This document shows positions 45,565 to 54,294 of a DNA stretch of 64,000 bases, one piece after another. The notes under the pieces were generated by a model that had not been told where the DNA came from, did no database searches, and worked only from the letters and a program-made list of their open reading frames with translations. This stretch comes from Micromonospora yangpuensis (GTDB lineage: Bacteria; Actinomycetota; Actinomycetes; Mycobacteriales; Micromonosporaceae): NCBI RefSeq assembly GCF_900091615.1, contig NZ_FMIA01000002.1, positions 1,612,001-1,676,000 of the forward strand, given 5' to 3'. The position numbers were made by a program, and so were the translations under genes. The first letter of the stretch is position 1. Every line of letters starts with the position of its first letter.

Positions 45565-45759
45565 TCAGCAGTGGGTGCTGACCTGGGTAACGAGGGCCGA
45601 CCAGGCGGTCGGGCCGAAGGTGAGGGTACCGCGGGTGCGGTCCTTGCTGTCGCGGACCAGCACCCGGCCCGGCAGGTTGTCGGCGACCTCGACGCAGTCG
45701 CCGACATTGCTGCCGCTACGGGTGCTCTTGTGCCAGTTTGCTGCGTCGCTCGAGTTCAT
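45565..45759 (-). CDS. DUF397 protein
   Basis: 64 aa, a textbook DUF397: ANWHKSTRSGSNVGDCVEVADNL, VLVRDSKDRTRG and LTFGPTAWSALV. Such proteins usually follow an XRE regulator and act with it. No such regulator lies upstream; the IS3-family element starts 42 bp before the ATG. It precedes MAD2 by 156 bp on the same strand, so it may be the remaining half of a regulator pair that controlled the MADS operon. Its loss of partner, if real, would affect regulation. Confidence 0.85.
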   Translation of the reverse strand: MNSSDAANWHKSTRSGSNVGDCVEVADNLPGRVLVRDSKDRTRGTLTFGPTAWSALVTQVSTHC

Positions 45760-45800
45760 GGATCACCCGAAGGATCAAGTCACGGGACAAATAACAGGGT

Positions 45801-47065
45801 GGGTCTGCTGCACCGATAGGTGACAGTTTCAGTCACGCGGCCTGACTGGCCGGTGGGGTCATGATCGTCTCGTACTCGATAGGGGTCAACCGGGACAGGG
45901 ATCGTTGGCGTCGGCGGCGGTGGTAGGTGCGTTCGATCCAGGTCACGATCGCGGTCCTCAGTTGCTGGCGGGTGGTCCAGGTTCGGCGGTCGAGGACGTT
46001 GTTCTGGAGCAGGCCGAAGAAGGATTCCATGGCGGCGTTGTCACCGGCGGCGCCGACTCTGCCCATCGACCCGATCATGTGGTGTTGGTGGAGGGCGTGG
46101 ACGAATTTCCGGCTGCGGAATTGCGACCCGCGGTCGGTGGCAGCACGCAGCCGGCCACGTCACCACGGTGGGCTACGGCGTTGTGCAGGGCGTTGACGGC
46201 CAGCCTCGACTTCATCCGTGAGTCGATGGAGTAGCCGACGATCCGGTGGGACCACACGTCCTTGATCGCGCACAGGTAGAGCTTGCCTTCGGCGGTGCGG
46301 TGCTCGGTGATGTCGGCCAGCCACAACCGGTTCGGGCCGTGGGCGGTGAAGTCGCGGCGCACCAGATCGTCGTGCACTGGCGGACCGACCTTGCCGCCCT
46401 TGCCCCGACGCTTGCGCTTGCTGAACGCGCTCCACCAGCCCATGGCGGAGCGATCTTCCAGGCGGTGCGCTCGACCATCGGGCGGCCGGCAGCGCGGGCC
46501 TCATCGGCCAGGAACCGGTAGCCGAACTCGGGATCGTCGCGGTGCGCGTCGAACAACGCGTCCGCCCGATACGCCGCCACTAGGTCAGCGTCGGTGACAC
46601 GGCGGGCACGCCACCGGTAGTAGGGCTGACGAGCGATCTTCAGTACCCGGCACGTCACCGCCACGCCGATCCCGTCAGCGGCCAGCTCGCTCACGAGCGG
46701 GTAGAGCCTTTCCCGACAGATGCCCTGCGACAGGTAGGCGGCGGCACGCCGCAGGACCTCGTTCTCCTGTTCGAGGAGCCTGATCCGCTTACGGGCCTCC
46801 CGCAGCTCGGCCGACTCGCCACGGGTCACGCCCGGCTTGACACCGACCTCGACGTCGGCCTGGCGAAGCCACTTGAACAACGTCATCGGGTGGACACCGA
46901 AGTCCTTCGCGACCTGCTCGACCGTCACACCCGGGTCACGGTCACGAGCCACCCGCACGACGTCATCGCGGAACTCACGAGGGTAGGGCTTGGGCACAGC
47001 GACATCCTTCCAGCTCACCACCAGGGCAAGCCATCTCAGATGTCACCTATCGGTGCAGCAGACCC
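45801..47065 (-). mobile_element. decayed IS3-family insertion sequence
   Basis: Perfect 25-bp inverted repeats end the element (45801-45825 and 47041-47065, core TGCTGCACCGATAGGTGAC). The 1265-bp length and the transposase type fit IS3. No target-site duplication is visible at the ends. The transposase is broken by two frameshifts, but the ends are intact, so it could still be moved by a related enzyme. Confidence 0.85.
45833..47021 (-). pseudogene. IS3-family transposase with two frameshifts
   Basis: The first frame holds OrfA (YPREFRDDVVRVARDRDPGV, TLFKWLRQADVE, ELREARKRIRLLEQENEVLR) fused to the start of OrfB (GICRERLYPLVSELAADGIG). Near 46440 the frame changes to SKRKRRGKGGKVGPP ... GPNRLWLADITEH (DDE Asp). 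Near 46130 it changes again to MGRVGAAGDNAAMESFFGLL (DDE Glu) and runs to the stop at 45833. The normal IS3 slippage site lies between OrfA and OrfB and does not explain these two breaks. Confidence 0.8.
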
Positions 47066-47418
47066 GACGGTCGTGGGCGGATCGTCGGTTGTCGCGAGTA
47101 GGCGGGGCGCCCGGTTGCCGAGAGCCGAAACCCAGGTCCGGGTTGCAGGACGTTCAGTTGCGTGCGGCCGGCCGATCGCGGTGAGCTGGAGCGGACTCCG
47201 TCTATGTGATGGCGCTGCGTCACAATGGCTCGGGGCGACCGATGGCTAGGATCATGGGGTGCGGCGTCTCGCGGGGTGCTCTGTGGGTGCTCTGGCGCGA
47301 TGGGCGGGGCGAGCACGCGATGGACTGGGTCGGACGCCGTCCCGCTGAAGCTGGGGCCTGACCGCGAACAGATGGACTCACGCGACCCGTTGGACCAGAT
47401 GACTCGATCAAGATCAAC

Positions 47419-47463
47419 CTCTTAATCCGCGGGTTCGGGGTTCGAGTCCCTGGCGGCGCACTA
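47419..47463 (+). other. 3' half of a tRNA-Lys(CTT) gene, second att core candidate
   Basis: Same sequence as 6568-6612 except that the terminal CCA reads CTA. As at the left copy, no 5' tRNA half is present upstream, so this is also a fragment. Confidence 0.8.
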
Positions 47464-47471
47464 ACGAGCAA

Positions 47472-47511
47472 GGCCCTGACCTGGTATTTCTCTGCCGGTC
47501 AGGGCCTTTTT
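47472..47511 (+). terminator. intrinsic terminator of the right tRNA-like fragment
   Basis: Perfect arms GGCCCTGACC and GGTCAGGGCC, 15-nt loop, five T. Confidence 0.85.
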
Positions 47512-47813
47512 CGTGTTCGCCGGTGGCCGTCCGTGGCTCGGTGGGTGCTCGGGAGTCGATGGACCGGACCGGGCGTGGGTGGACGCATGTTCCTCTTCAT
47601 CGCCCCGGTTGGCGAGGGCACCGAGGAGGCCGCGAAGTAGGCAGGCCCGCCGCTTGGCCTCGTGCGGGGCATCGTGAGGGCCCACGGTGGGGGTTCCGGT
47701 TGTGGCTGCCTGCGCCGACTCTGGATCGGATGCCGTCGACACGACCGCCTTGACTTGATGTGACGGCATGAATGCGCTGTGCTGACGGGGGTCGTCGTTG
47801 ATCGAGGGTGATC

Positions 47814-49157
47814 ATGGCTGTGCAGGTGGATCCGGAGTGGTGGAACTCGGGACGGTGGAACGGCCGACCGATCGGTGAGTTCCTGCGGCGGCGTGATGTC
47901 ACAGCAGTCTTCCGCTTCCTCCATGCCCGGGGCGTGTCGTACGGCAGGATCGCGGCTCTTGTCGGTGTCTCGTCGAACCGTGCCGCGGAGATTGCCAAGG
48001 GCGTCCGGCAGGTCACTGCCTACGAGGTGTTGGAACGGATCGCGGCTGGCCTGGATATTCCTCGTCCGGCCATGGGACTCGGTCGCGACGATGATGCTGT
48101 CGTGCCTCGCGACCCCGGCCTGGCGGCGGTGGAGGGTGGAGTGGACCGGTCGCCGGCCGGTGTGGAGTTCGGCCATCTGGTGCGGCTCCGGCTGGGGCTG
48201 GACGAGGCGTTGGCGGCGGCGAGTGTCGCTTCTGGGCAGCTTGAGTTGATCGAGCAGGCGGTGGGCGAGCACATGCGGGTCTACCCCTCGGCGGCACCGC
48301 AGGTCATGCTGTCGTTGGTGGCCGCCGACTGTCGGGAGGTCCAGGTGTTGTCGCTGCGGCGGCAGCCGGCGGCGGTCCAGTCCCGGCTGTCCGGGGCGGC
48401 GGCGCTGTTGGCGACGATGTGCGCCGATGCGTTGATGAGGCTCGGGGAGGTGGCCGAGGCCCGACGGTGGTACGGCACGGCGGTCCACGCGGCGGACGAC
48501 AGCGGTGAGGCGCGTTTCCGGGTGCTGGTGCGGGCCCAGGCGGCGATGTTGCCGTACTACTTCGGAGATCCGGCCCAGACCGTCGCGTTGGCTGATGCGG
48601 CTCTGGCGGTCACGCCGGTCGCATCGTCACCGGGTGCCCTGGCCGCTGCGGGCCGGGCGCGTGCCCTGGCGCGGATCGGTGCTGTGGAGCAGGCACGGTC
48701 GGCCATCGACCAGGCGCGTCGGTTGTTCGATCAGGCGGGCGACGAGGACACCGACGTGGCGTTCAGGTTTCCGGCGAAGCGGCTGCTGTTCTATCTCTCC
48801 GGCGCGTACACCTGGCTTGGTGCCACCGGTGAGGCTTACCGGGTCCAGGACGAGGCATTGCGGCTCTACGGAGCGGCTCCGGCCGTGCCGATCGACGCGG
48901 CGCTGATCGCCCTGGACCGGTCGATGTGCCTCGCGCGGGACCGGCGGGCGACCGAAGCGGTGGCGACCGCCCGGGACGTCGTCACGGATCTGCCCGAGAC
49001 GCAGCGCACGGAGATCATCCTGACCAGGGTCACCGACGTGGCTTCGGCGATCCCCGACGGCCACTCTCGCGGTGAGGCCGTCGCCTTGACCGACTACGTG
49101 CGGGCGTGCCGCGAGCGCGCCCGTAGTCTGGGGGCCACTGCGGCACTCGGTCCCTAG
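47814..49157 (+). CDS. HTH regulator with TPR-like C-terminus
   Basis: 447 aa from ATG 47814, with GAGG 7 nt upstream. The helix-turn-helix is FLHARGVSYGRIAALVGVSSNRAAEIAKGVRQVTAYEVLERIAAGL. The remaining ~330 residues are helical pairs of the kind LADAALAVTPVASSPGALAAAGRARALARIGAVEQARSAI, as in TPR-bearing regulators that sense a peptide or partner. The kinase-like gene follows 7 bp later, so both are one operon. Regulator-phosphotransferase pairs of this sort are frequent in actinomycetes; the signal is unknown. Confidence 0.75.
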   Translation: MAVQVDPEWWNSGRWNGRPIGEFLRRRDVTAVFRFLHARGVSYGRIAALVGVSSNRAAEIAKGVRQVTAYEVLERIAAGLDIPRPAMGLGRDDDAVVPRDPGLAAVEGGVDRSPAGVEFGHLVRLRLGLDEALAAASVASGQLELIEQAVGEHMRVYPSAAPQVMLSLVAADCREVQVLSLRRQPAAVQSRLSGAAALLATMCADALMRLGEVAEARRWYGTAVHAADDSGEARFRVLVRAQAAMLPYYFGDPAQTVALADAALAVTPVASSPGALAAAGRARALARIGAVEQARSAIDQARRLFDQAGDEDTDVAFRFPAKRLLFYLSGAYTWLGATGEAYRVQDEALRLYGAAPAVPIDAALIALDRSMCLARDRRATEAVATARDVVTDLPETQRTEIILTRVTDVASAIPDGHSRGEAVALTDYVRACRERARSLGATAALGP

Positions 49158-49164
49158 GAGCTTC

Positions 49165-50049
49165 ATGTTCGTCGAGGCGCGCACCCGGCCGGTGCTCGCC
49201 GAGGTCTGTCGTCTCCTCGGCTTCTCCGCCTCGAACGCGATCCTGTTGCGCCACCACACGAACGCCGTCTACGCCGTCGGTGACGTCGTCGTCAAGATCG
49301 CCCCCGGCCACCATGATCCGGAACGGGTGCGTTCGATGGTGGCTGTGGTCGACTGGCTGGTCGGCCAGGGGTTCCGCACGGTGGGCCTGCACCCGGGCCT
49401 GTCCCAGCCGCTGCGGGTGGGCGGGTACGCCGTCACGGTCTGGCAGCGTCTGGACCCGGCGTACGAGGACCCGATCACCGTTGCCGAGCTGGGGACGCTG
49501 CTGCGGGATCTGCACGCCCTGCCGGCTCCGCCGGTGCCGCTGCCGGTGCTGCGACCGATCCACAGCGTCGAGCGTTGCGTGAGCCGTTCGGAGATCCTGA
49601 CCGACAAGGAACAGGATCTGCTGATGGGCCGACTCGAAACGCTGGCTGCCAGCTGGAAGGCGATGCGGTTTCCCCTGGGCACGAGCTTGATCCAGTCCGA
49701 TCCGCAGATCCGCAACGCGCTGCGGCGCTTCGACGGCACGCCCGTGCTGGCCGACTGGGACGGGGCTGCCCGCGGGCCCCGGGAGTGGGACATCGCCACG
49801 GTCGCCGTCCACTGCCGCCGTTTCGACCCACCCGGCCCCTCGGCGTTCGTCGACTTCACCACCACCTATGGCTGGGACGCCGGTTCCTGGTCGGGGTTCG
49901 AGGAGCTGTGCCAGCTCCGTGAGTTGCAGATGATCGCCACCAACGCGGGCAAGTCCCGGCCCGGCACCGAGGCCGCCGACGAGGTTCACCACCGGATCGC
50001 GGGCCTGGTCGACGACGGGGCGGACCTCCGCCGCTGGCACATCCTCTGA
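49165..50049 (+). CDS. aminoglycoside-phosphotransferase-fold kinase
   Basis: 294 aa with AGGAG 6 nt before the ATG. The APH-fold order is visible: HHTNAVYAVGDVVVKIAPG (Lys of strand 3), VTVWQRLDPAYEDPITVAELGTLLRDLHAL (hinge and helix), SLIQSDPQIRNALR (catalytic loop, SD replacing HGD) and VLADWDGAARGPREWDIA (DWD metal motif). The His of the catalytic loop is missing but the Asp is there. The substrate may be a small molecule or protein. It is cotranscribed with the HTH/TPR gene. Confidence 0.75.
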   Translation: MFVEARTRPVLAEVCRLLGFSASNAILLRHHTNAVYAVGDVVVKIAPGHHDPERVRSMVAVVDWLVGQGFRTVGLHPGLSQPLRVGGYAVTVWQRLDPAYEDPITVAELGTLLRDLHALPAPPVPLPVLRPIHSVERCVSRSEILTDKEQDLLMGRLETLAASWKAMRFPLGTSLIQSDPQIRNALRRFDGTPVLADWDGAARGPREWDIATVAVHCRRFDPPGPSAFVDFTTTYGWDAGSWSGFEELCQLRELQMIATNAGKSRPGTEAADEVHHRIAGLVDDGADLRRWHIL

Positions 50050-50491
50050 GCCGAGCCGCACAGGGCTGTTTCTTCGCATCGTCCCAGGCGGGACACGGTG
50101 AGGCCCACCGTGGCCCACCACGCTGGGTCTGTCTCCGGCCGGTGCCGGCAGCGATCGTGGATGTCAGGAACACGTCGGCGAAACGGTCCAGGCGCATCGG
50201 GCCGTCACCTGTGCGTCGACGGGCCAGCGGCAATGTCACGCCAGGGAGAACCAGATGGACGTGCCAGACGGCGACAGGTCGGAACGCGACCCGACGCACC
50301 GGCAAGTGCTCGCGCCCGGCACTTCCTCGGCCGTCCGGGTGACTCCCCGCTCGCGTACCGCCGTCAGGGGCTGCGCGGGCGGGTGGCCGGCGGTCTGCTC
50401 CCAGCCGCTGGCCGACAGCGGTGGGCTTGCCGGCATGTCGGCAAGCCCACCGCACCCACCCAGCGAAGCCCGGCGGAGGCCGACCACGACG
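50050..50491. other. 442 bp intergenic, with homology to 10.95-11.19 kb
   Basis: No gene is supported. A stretch around 50350-50440 (CAGGGGCTGCGCGGGCGGG and nearby) resembles the sequence before the paralogous small gene at 11189 (around 11055-11140). The same module, leader plus small gene, seems to occur twice in the window. Confidence 0.4.
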
Positions 50492-50647
50492 GTGTACGTC
50501 TCGCGCAACGCGACGACGGGCGATCCTCCGCGAGGCCACCCGACCTCGGTTCCGCCGACCGGGCCGGAACCGACCGATCCGCCGCTGCTGACGTACGCCT
50601 GGCAGGTCGTGTTCGAGCGGCAGGCGCGGGAGCGCGGAACCCGATGA
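50492..50647 (+). CDS. small hypothetical protein (paralogue of 11189-11470)
   Basis: 51 aa from GTG 50492: VYVSRNA, a Pro-rich middle and TDPPLLTYAWQVVFERQARERG. The start could lie further upstream. Its TGA overlaps the ATG of the next gene (ATGA), which supports translation. I recall similar short proteins in front of the next gene type in Micromonosporaceae. Confidence 0.5.
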   Translation: MYVSRNATTGDPPRGHPTSVPPTGPEPTDPPLLTYAWQVVFERQARERGTR

Positions 50648-51003
50648 GCAGTGACGGGAGTCGGCCTCCGGGCGTTGACCAGCCCGAGTCGGTGGAGCAC
50701 TTGCCGTTGCGTCCGCTGGAGCGACCGGCCCGCGCCGAGACGTCCCGACCGCATCTGCCGATACGACCCCTCTGGCTGTGCCGGCGATGCGGCCAGCCAT
50801 GGCCATGCGGCGCGGCGAAGCTCGCTCTTCTGGCGGAGTACCAGGACAGCCCGCTGAGCCTGTTTCTCTATCTGGCCGGCTGCCTGCACAACGCGATCGA
50901 CGACCTGCACCAGCTCCACCCCAGCGACACCGGCAGCACCGCTGATGTCTTCGACCGCTTCCTCGGTTGGACTCGCGGCGGGCCACCAGCTTCCCGAAAG
51001 TGA
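50644..51003 (+). CDS. small Cys/Trp-motif protein of Micromonosporaceae
   Basis: 119 aa. The core is IRPLWLCRRCGQPWPCGAAKLALLAEYQ: a CxxC plus a further C and conserved Trp, suggesting a metal-binding knuckle. A helical segment follows (SLFLYLAGCLHNAIDDLHQL). Proteins like this are often labelled flavin reductase in databases, but no flavin-binding motif is present here. Coupled to the preceding small gene. Confidence 0.65.
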   Translation: MSSDGSRPPGVDQPESVEHLPLRPLERPARAETSRPHLPIRPLWLCRRCGQPWPCGAAKLALLAEYQDSPLSLFLYLAGCLHNAIDDLHQLHPSDTGSTADVFDRFLGWTRGGPPASRK

Positions 51004-51116
51004 GACAGAGCTGTTCGTATGTGCTTTACAGTGCCTTTCACGCTCATGCCGCGCCCCTGGGCGGGCGTCGGTGTTGGTCGGCGATCGCCGTACCGCGTCC
51101 TGCGGTATCCCTACAA

Positions 51117-52163
51117 CTACCGCATCCGTCTGATTGCTTCGGCCAGTGCCGCCGCAACGTCAGGTCGGGAGAAATCCCAGACCATCAGCAGTCCGTCTGG
51201 GCTGGTGACGGTAAGCCTTCCATACAGCATGATCGGCAGTTGTCTGTTGTTCTTGAAACGGCGATCTGGGCCGCCGGACTTGTTGGTGTACTGCCAGGTT
51301 GTCCCCACACACTCGGCGTCGGTTGGCGGCGTATCCGACTCGATGAACCGTTGGGCCTGCGCATGGGCGTTCACTGCGGCGTACGGGAGGCCGGCGTAAC
51401 GGTGACCGTGGCGGACGATCACCCGGTCCGGCAGGAAGTACATGGAGCGGTCTTTTCCATGCAGGCTCGGTACGGCGATGTTCGTCACGAGCATGGGCGG
51501 ACCAGCCAGATCCATCGAGGCTGGGCTGCGGCGGTTCAGGGCTGCGGCTCCTGCGTTGACCTTCCGCTGATAGGGAGTGTTGAGAGCACCTTCGGCTTCG
51601 ACGTGCCAGACGCGCTGCACACGGCTGACGAAGCTGCTGCTCGTGGTGAAGCGCTCGTAGTTGACCGCCGGTACGTCGTCAACCTGGTAGAAGACGATGA
51701 CTGATCGCCGCGCAATGTCGCGCTGCCACAGCCACCACACTGCGGGTAGACCGGGCACGAGCAGGAGGAGCCCGAACGGTGCAGAGCATAGGGCCAGGAC
51801 TGCGATGGCGGCAGCGGCCCATGGCCACAGCAGGTGCCGTTGGGCTGCGGTCTGGATCTGACCGATCAGGTCGGAGGGATGTGCTGCAACCAGTTGCTGT
51901 ACCGGCGTACCGGACAACTCCTGCATGACGATCCCGTCGTTGTGGGTCGCTGGCAGCATCGACGGCGGCGATCCGGGTGAGGTTGGGGTGGGTGCCCGGC
52001 CGCCGAAGTACGTCGTGCCGAGACCGGCAACGCGGACGTAGTTGCCGCGAGGCCCAGTTCCGGCACGGAACCCTGGGACACCGGCGGAGACGCCGACGCC
52101 AGATGGTGACAGGTTGAATCTAAAAGGGCCCGCTTTGAGGCTGGTCCGCAGGTAAAAACCCAT
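51117..52163 (-). CDS. DUF4236 membrane protein
   Basis: 348 aa. The start MGFYLRTSLKAGPFRFNLSPSGVGVSAGVPGFRAGTGPRGNYVRV is the DUF4236 domain. Residues ~120-160 hold two hydrophobic segments (WPWAAAAIAVLALCSAPFGLLLLVPGLPAVWWLW). The C-terminal part is soluble and resembles the PH-like domains seen with this family (DRSMYFLPDRVIVRHGHRYAGLPYAAV). Function unknown. It is divergent from the GIY-YIG gene at 52630 and may share its regulatory region. Confidence 0.75.
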   Translation of the reverse strand: MGFYLRTSLKAGPFRFNLSPSGVGVSAGVPGFRAGTGPRGNYVRVAGLGTTYFGGRAPTPTSPGSPPSMLPATHNDGIVMQELSGTPVQQLVAAHPSDLIGQIQTAAQRHLLWPWAAAAIAVLALCSAPFGLLLLVPGLPAVWWLWQRDIARRSVIVFYQVDDVPAVNYERFTTSSSFVSRVQRVWHVEAEGALNTPYQRKVNAGAAALNRRSPASMDLAGPPMLVTNIAVPSLHGKDRSMYFLPDRVIVRHGHRYAGLPYAAVNAHAQAQRFIESDTPPTDAECVGTTWQYTNKSGGPDRRFKNNRQLPIMLYGRLTVTSPDGLLMVWDFSRPDVAAALAEAIRRMR

Positions 52164-52629
52164 GAGTGCCCTCGCGTCGTCGCTGACAATGCGGGCAACG
52201 ATAGGTCTGCGTACGCGGCAAGATAACCGGACTATCGGATATCAGGGAGCTCTGAACGGGCAGGCCTGTGTGGAAGACGGCACGATCACTTCAACCATCA
52301 TGCCGCCGACGGGCATGGCGGGGAAGGCTTGCTGTAACGGGCGACGTGGTTCTCGTGCCGTGCAGCCTTCACCGCTCATCCGGCTGGCTCATGTGCGGTG
52401 GTCCGGGGTGAGCCACCTCGGACCACCATCAGGGGCCAAGGTCGAGGCGAGACAGGCGGACCGAAGCGCCTCACCAAGCCGGAGGCCTTTCTGTCGGTAA
52501 TCAGACTGAAGTCCTCGCTCGGGTATCCGTGGTCGGCTGGATGGCTGCTCTGCTGATCTGAGTCGTCGATGTTCGGTCGGCGGCTACGGAGCTACTTTCG
52601 TCGGGCAGTCATGATGCCTGGGGAGAGCA
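52164..52629. other. 466 bp divergent intergenic region
   Basis: No protein family appears in any frame. It must contain promoters for the DUF4236 gene (left) and the DUF4041-GIY-YIG gene (right; GGGGAG precedes its ATG). Confidence 0.4.
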
Positions 52630-54156
52630 ATGGGATATCGCTTCAATGCGCCACCGAACTGGCCGACGCCGCCTGCCGGGTGGGTGCCGCCTACGGGTTG
52701 GACACCGGATCCTGCCTGGGGCCCTCCTCCGTCGGGGTGGCAGTTGTGGATTCCGGACCTGCCCGCTTCGGCACCGGCGGCACCCGTCGTTCCAGCCGCC
52801 GCGCAGGTTGCCAGCGCTCCCGCCGTCGTCCCGCCGCAGCGCAATGGAAGTCCGGACATTCCTCTGTTTGGTGCTCGGGGCAAGGCGCGTGAACTGACCG
52901 TGGAGAACGCGCAGCTCCGCAGCGAGCTGGACCAGTCGCGCGTCGAGTTGACGGGCTTGCGGGCGGAGATGGCACGGCTCGGTGTGCTGTCAGCGACGGA
53001 GTTGGAGCAGCACCGGGACCGGCTCAGCCGTGAGGTAGCCGACCTGACCGCGAAGGGCAAAGCGCGGAAGGCCGAGCTCGATCGGCATCTGCGCGAGCTC
53101 CGGCAGCAGATTGTGGTCACTGAGGAGACGGCGCTGCTGCAGGAAGCTGGGGTCTATCAGTATCGGCATCCCCTGTCGGATGCGGTGGCCTATCAGAGCC
53201 AGCTCAGCCAGCTTCAGGACCAGATCAAGGCGATGACCAAGAAGGACGGGGGTGCAGTCAAGGCCGCCACCGGATGGACGGTCAACGGCTCGGCCGCCGA
53301 GGGGCGGGTCATGATCCGGGACTTCTCCAAGCTGATGCTCCGTGCCTACAACGCTGAGGCGGACAACCTGGTACGCGGGTTGAAGCCGTACAAGCTCGAC
53401 TCGGCTGTGGACCGGCTGGGGAAGGTGACGGTCACCATTGCCAAGCTTGGTAAGACGATGCAGATCCGGATTGCCGGGGAGTACCACCGGCTGCGGATCA
53501 AGGAGTTGGAACTGACCGCCGATTACCAGGAGAAGTTGGCCGAGGAGAAGGAACGGGACCGGGAGGAGAAGGCTCGGCTGCGCGAGGAGCGACGCGCGCA
53601 GCAGGAGATCGAGCGCGAACGCGCCCGGCTCGACAAGGAACGCCAGCACTACGCCAACGCTCTGGTCGCTTTGCAGGCCAAGGGTGATGCCGGCGGTGTC
53701 GCCCAGATGCAGGACCGGTTGGCCCAGATCGACACCGCGATCCAGGACGTGGACCATCGGGCTGCCAACGTCCGGGCGGGCTACGTGTACGTGATCTCCA
53801 ACCTTGGCGCGTTCGGCGAGAAGATGGTCAAGGTCGGCATGACTCGTCGCTTGGACCCGCTGGACCGGGTGCGTGAACTCAGTGACGCCTCGGTGCCCTT
53901 CAACTTCGATGTGCACGCCCTGTTTTTCTCCGACGACGCTGTCGGTATCGAGGCGCAGATGCACGCACGGCTGGCTGACCGGCGGGTCAACCTGGTCAAC
54001 CACCGTCGCGAGTTCTTCTATGCCACCCCGGAGGAGGCCAAGGAGCACCTGCTGGCGTTGACTGGCAGCCTGCTGCAGTACGAGGAGGTCCCAGAAGCCC
54101 TGGAGTATCGGCAGAGCCTCACCCAGATCCAGGAACAGCCGGTCATGACCACATGA
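52630..54156 (+). CDS. DUF4041 plus Mug113/T5orf172 GIY-YIG nuclease (SNIPE-like)
   Basis: 508 aa. The N-terminus is a Trp/Pro repeat region (NWPTPPAGWVPPTGWTPDPAW). A coiled coil follows (~90-170), then the DUF4041 core (SDAVAYQSQLSQLQDQIKAM ... DFSKLMLRAYNAEADNLVRG) and a long charged helix (~290-350). The C-terminal domain from ~383 is a GIY-YIG nuclease of the Mug113 type: GYVYVISNLGAFGEKMVKVG, MTRRLDPLDRVREL and HARLADRRVNLVNHRREFFY. DUF4041-Mug113 is the layout of SNIPE, a membrane-linked nuclease that cuts phage DNA as it enters. No membrane helix is evident, so anchoring would have to be by the Trp/Pro region or a partner. Confidence 0.8.
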   Translation: MGYRFNAPPNWPTPPAGWVPPTGWTPDPAWGPPPSGWQLWIPDLPASAPAAPVVPAAAQVASAPAVVPPQRNGSPDIPLFGARGKARELTVENAQLRSELDQSRVELTGLRAEMARLGVLSATELEQHRDRLSREVADLTAKGKARKAELDRHLRELRQQIVVTEETALLQEAGVYQYRHPLSDAVAYQSQLSQLQDQIKAMTKKDGGAVKAATGWTVNGSAAEGRVMIRDFSKLMLRAYNAEADNLVRGLKPYKLDSAVDRLGKVTVTIAKLGKTMQIRIAGEYHRLRIKELELTADYQEKLAEEKERDREEKARLREERRAQQEIERERARLDKERQHYANALVALQAKGDAGGVAQMQDRLAQIDTAIQDVDHRAANVRAGYVYVISNLGAFGEKMVKVGMTRRLDPLDRVRELSDASVPFNFDVHALFFSDDAVGIEAQMHARLADRRVNLVNHRREFFYATPEEAKEHLLALTGSLLQYEEVPEALEYRQSLTQIQEQPVMTT

Positions 54157-54294
54157 CATGTCTGACCCGCGTGACGACCGGCTTGGGCGCCTTGAGTGTG
54201 ATCTGTCGGCTCGGATCCCGGGTGGTGCTTGCTGCCGCCGGACCGGTGGACGTGTCCCGACAGGGGCCTGCCGCACTCGGCCGATGGCTTCGGG

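Larger units (their letters stand above)
47319..47572 (+). repeat. att-like direct repeat, right copy
   Basis: Counterpart of 6467-6721 in direct orientation. Across the tRNA-like core and terminator the copies differ at only a few positions; the outer parts are more diverged. After the repeat, both copies are followed within 1.4 kb by an HTH/TPR regulator gene. Confidence 0.8.

Noticed and set aside
47814..49157. This HTH gene as the missing MAD1
   Set aside because: It is on the opposite strand, beyond the IS and the att-like repeat, and forms its own operon with a phosphotransferase gene.
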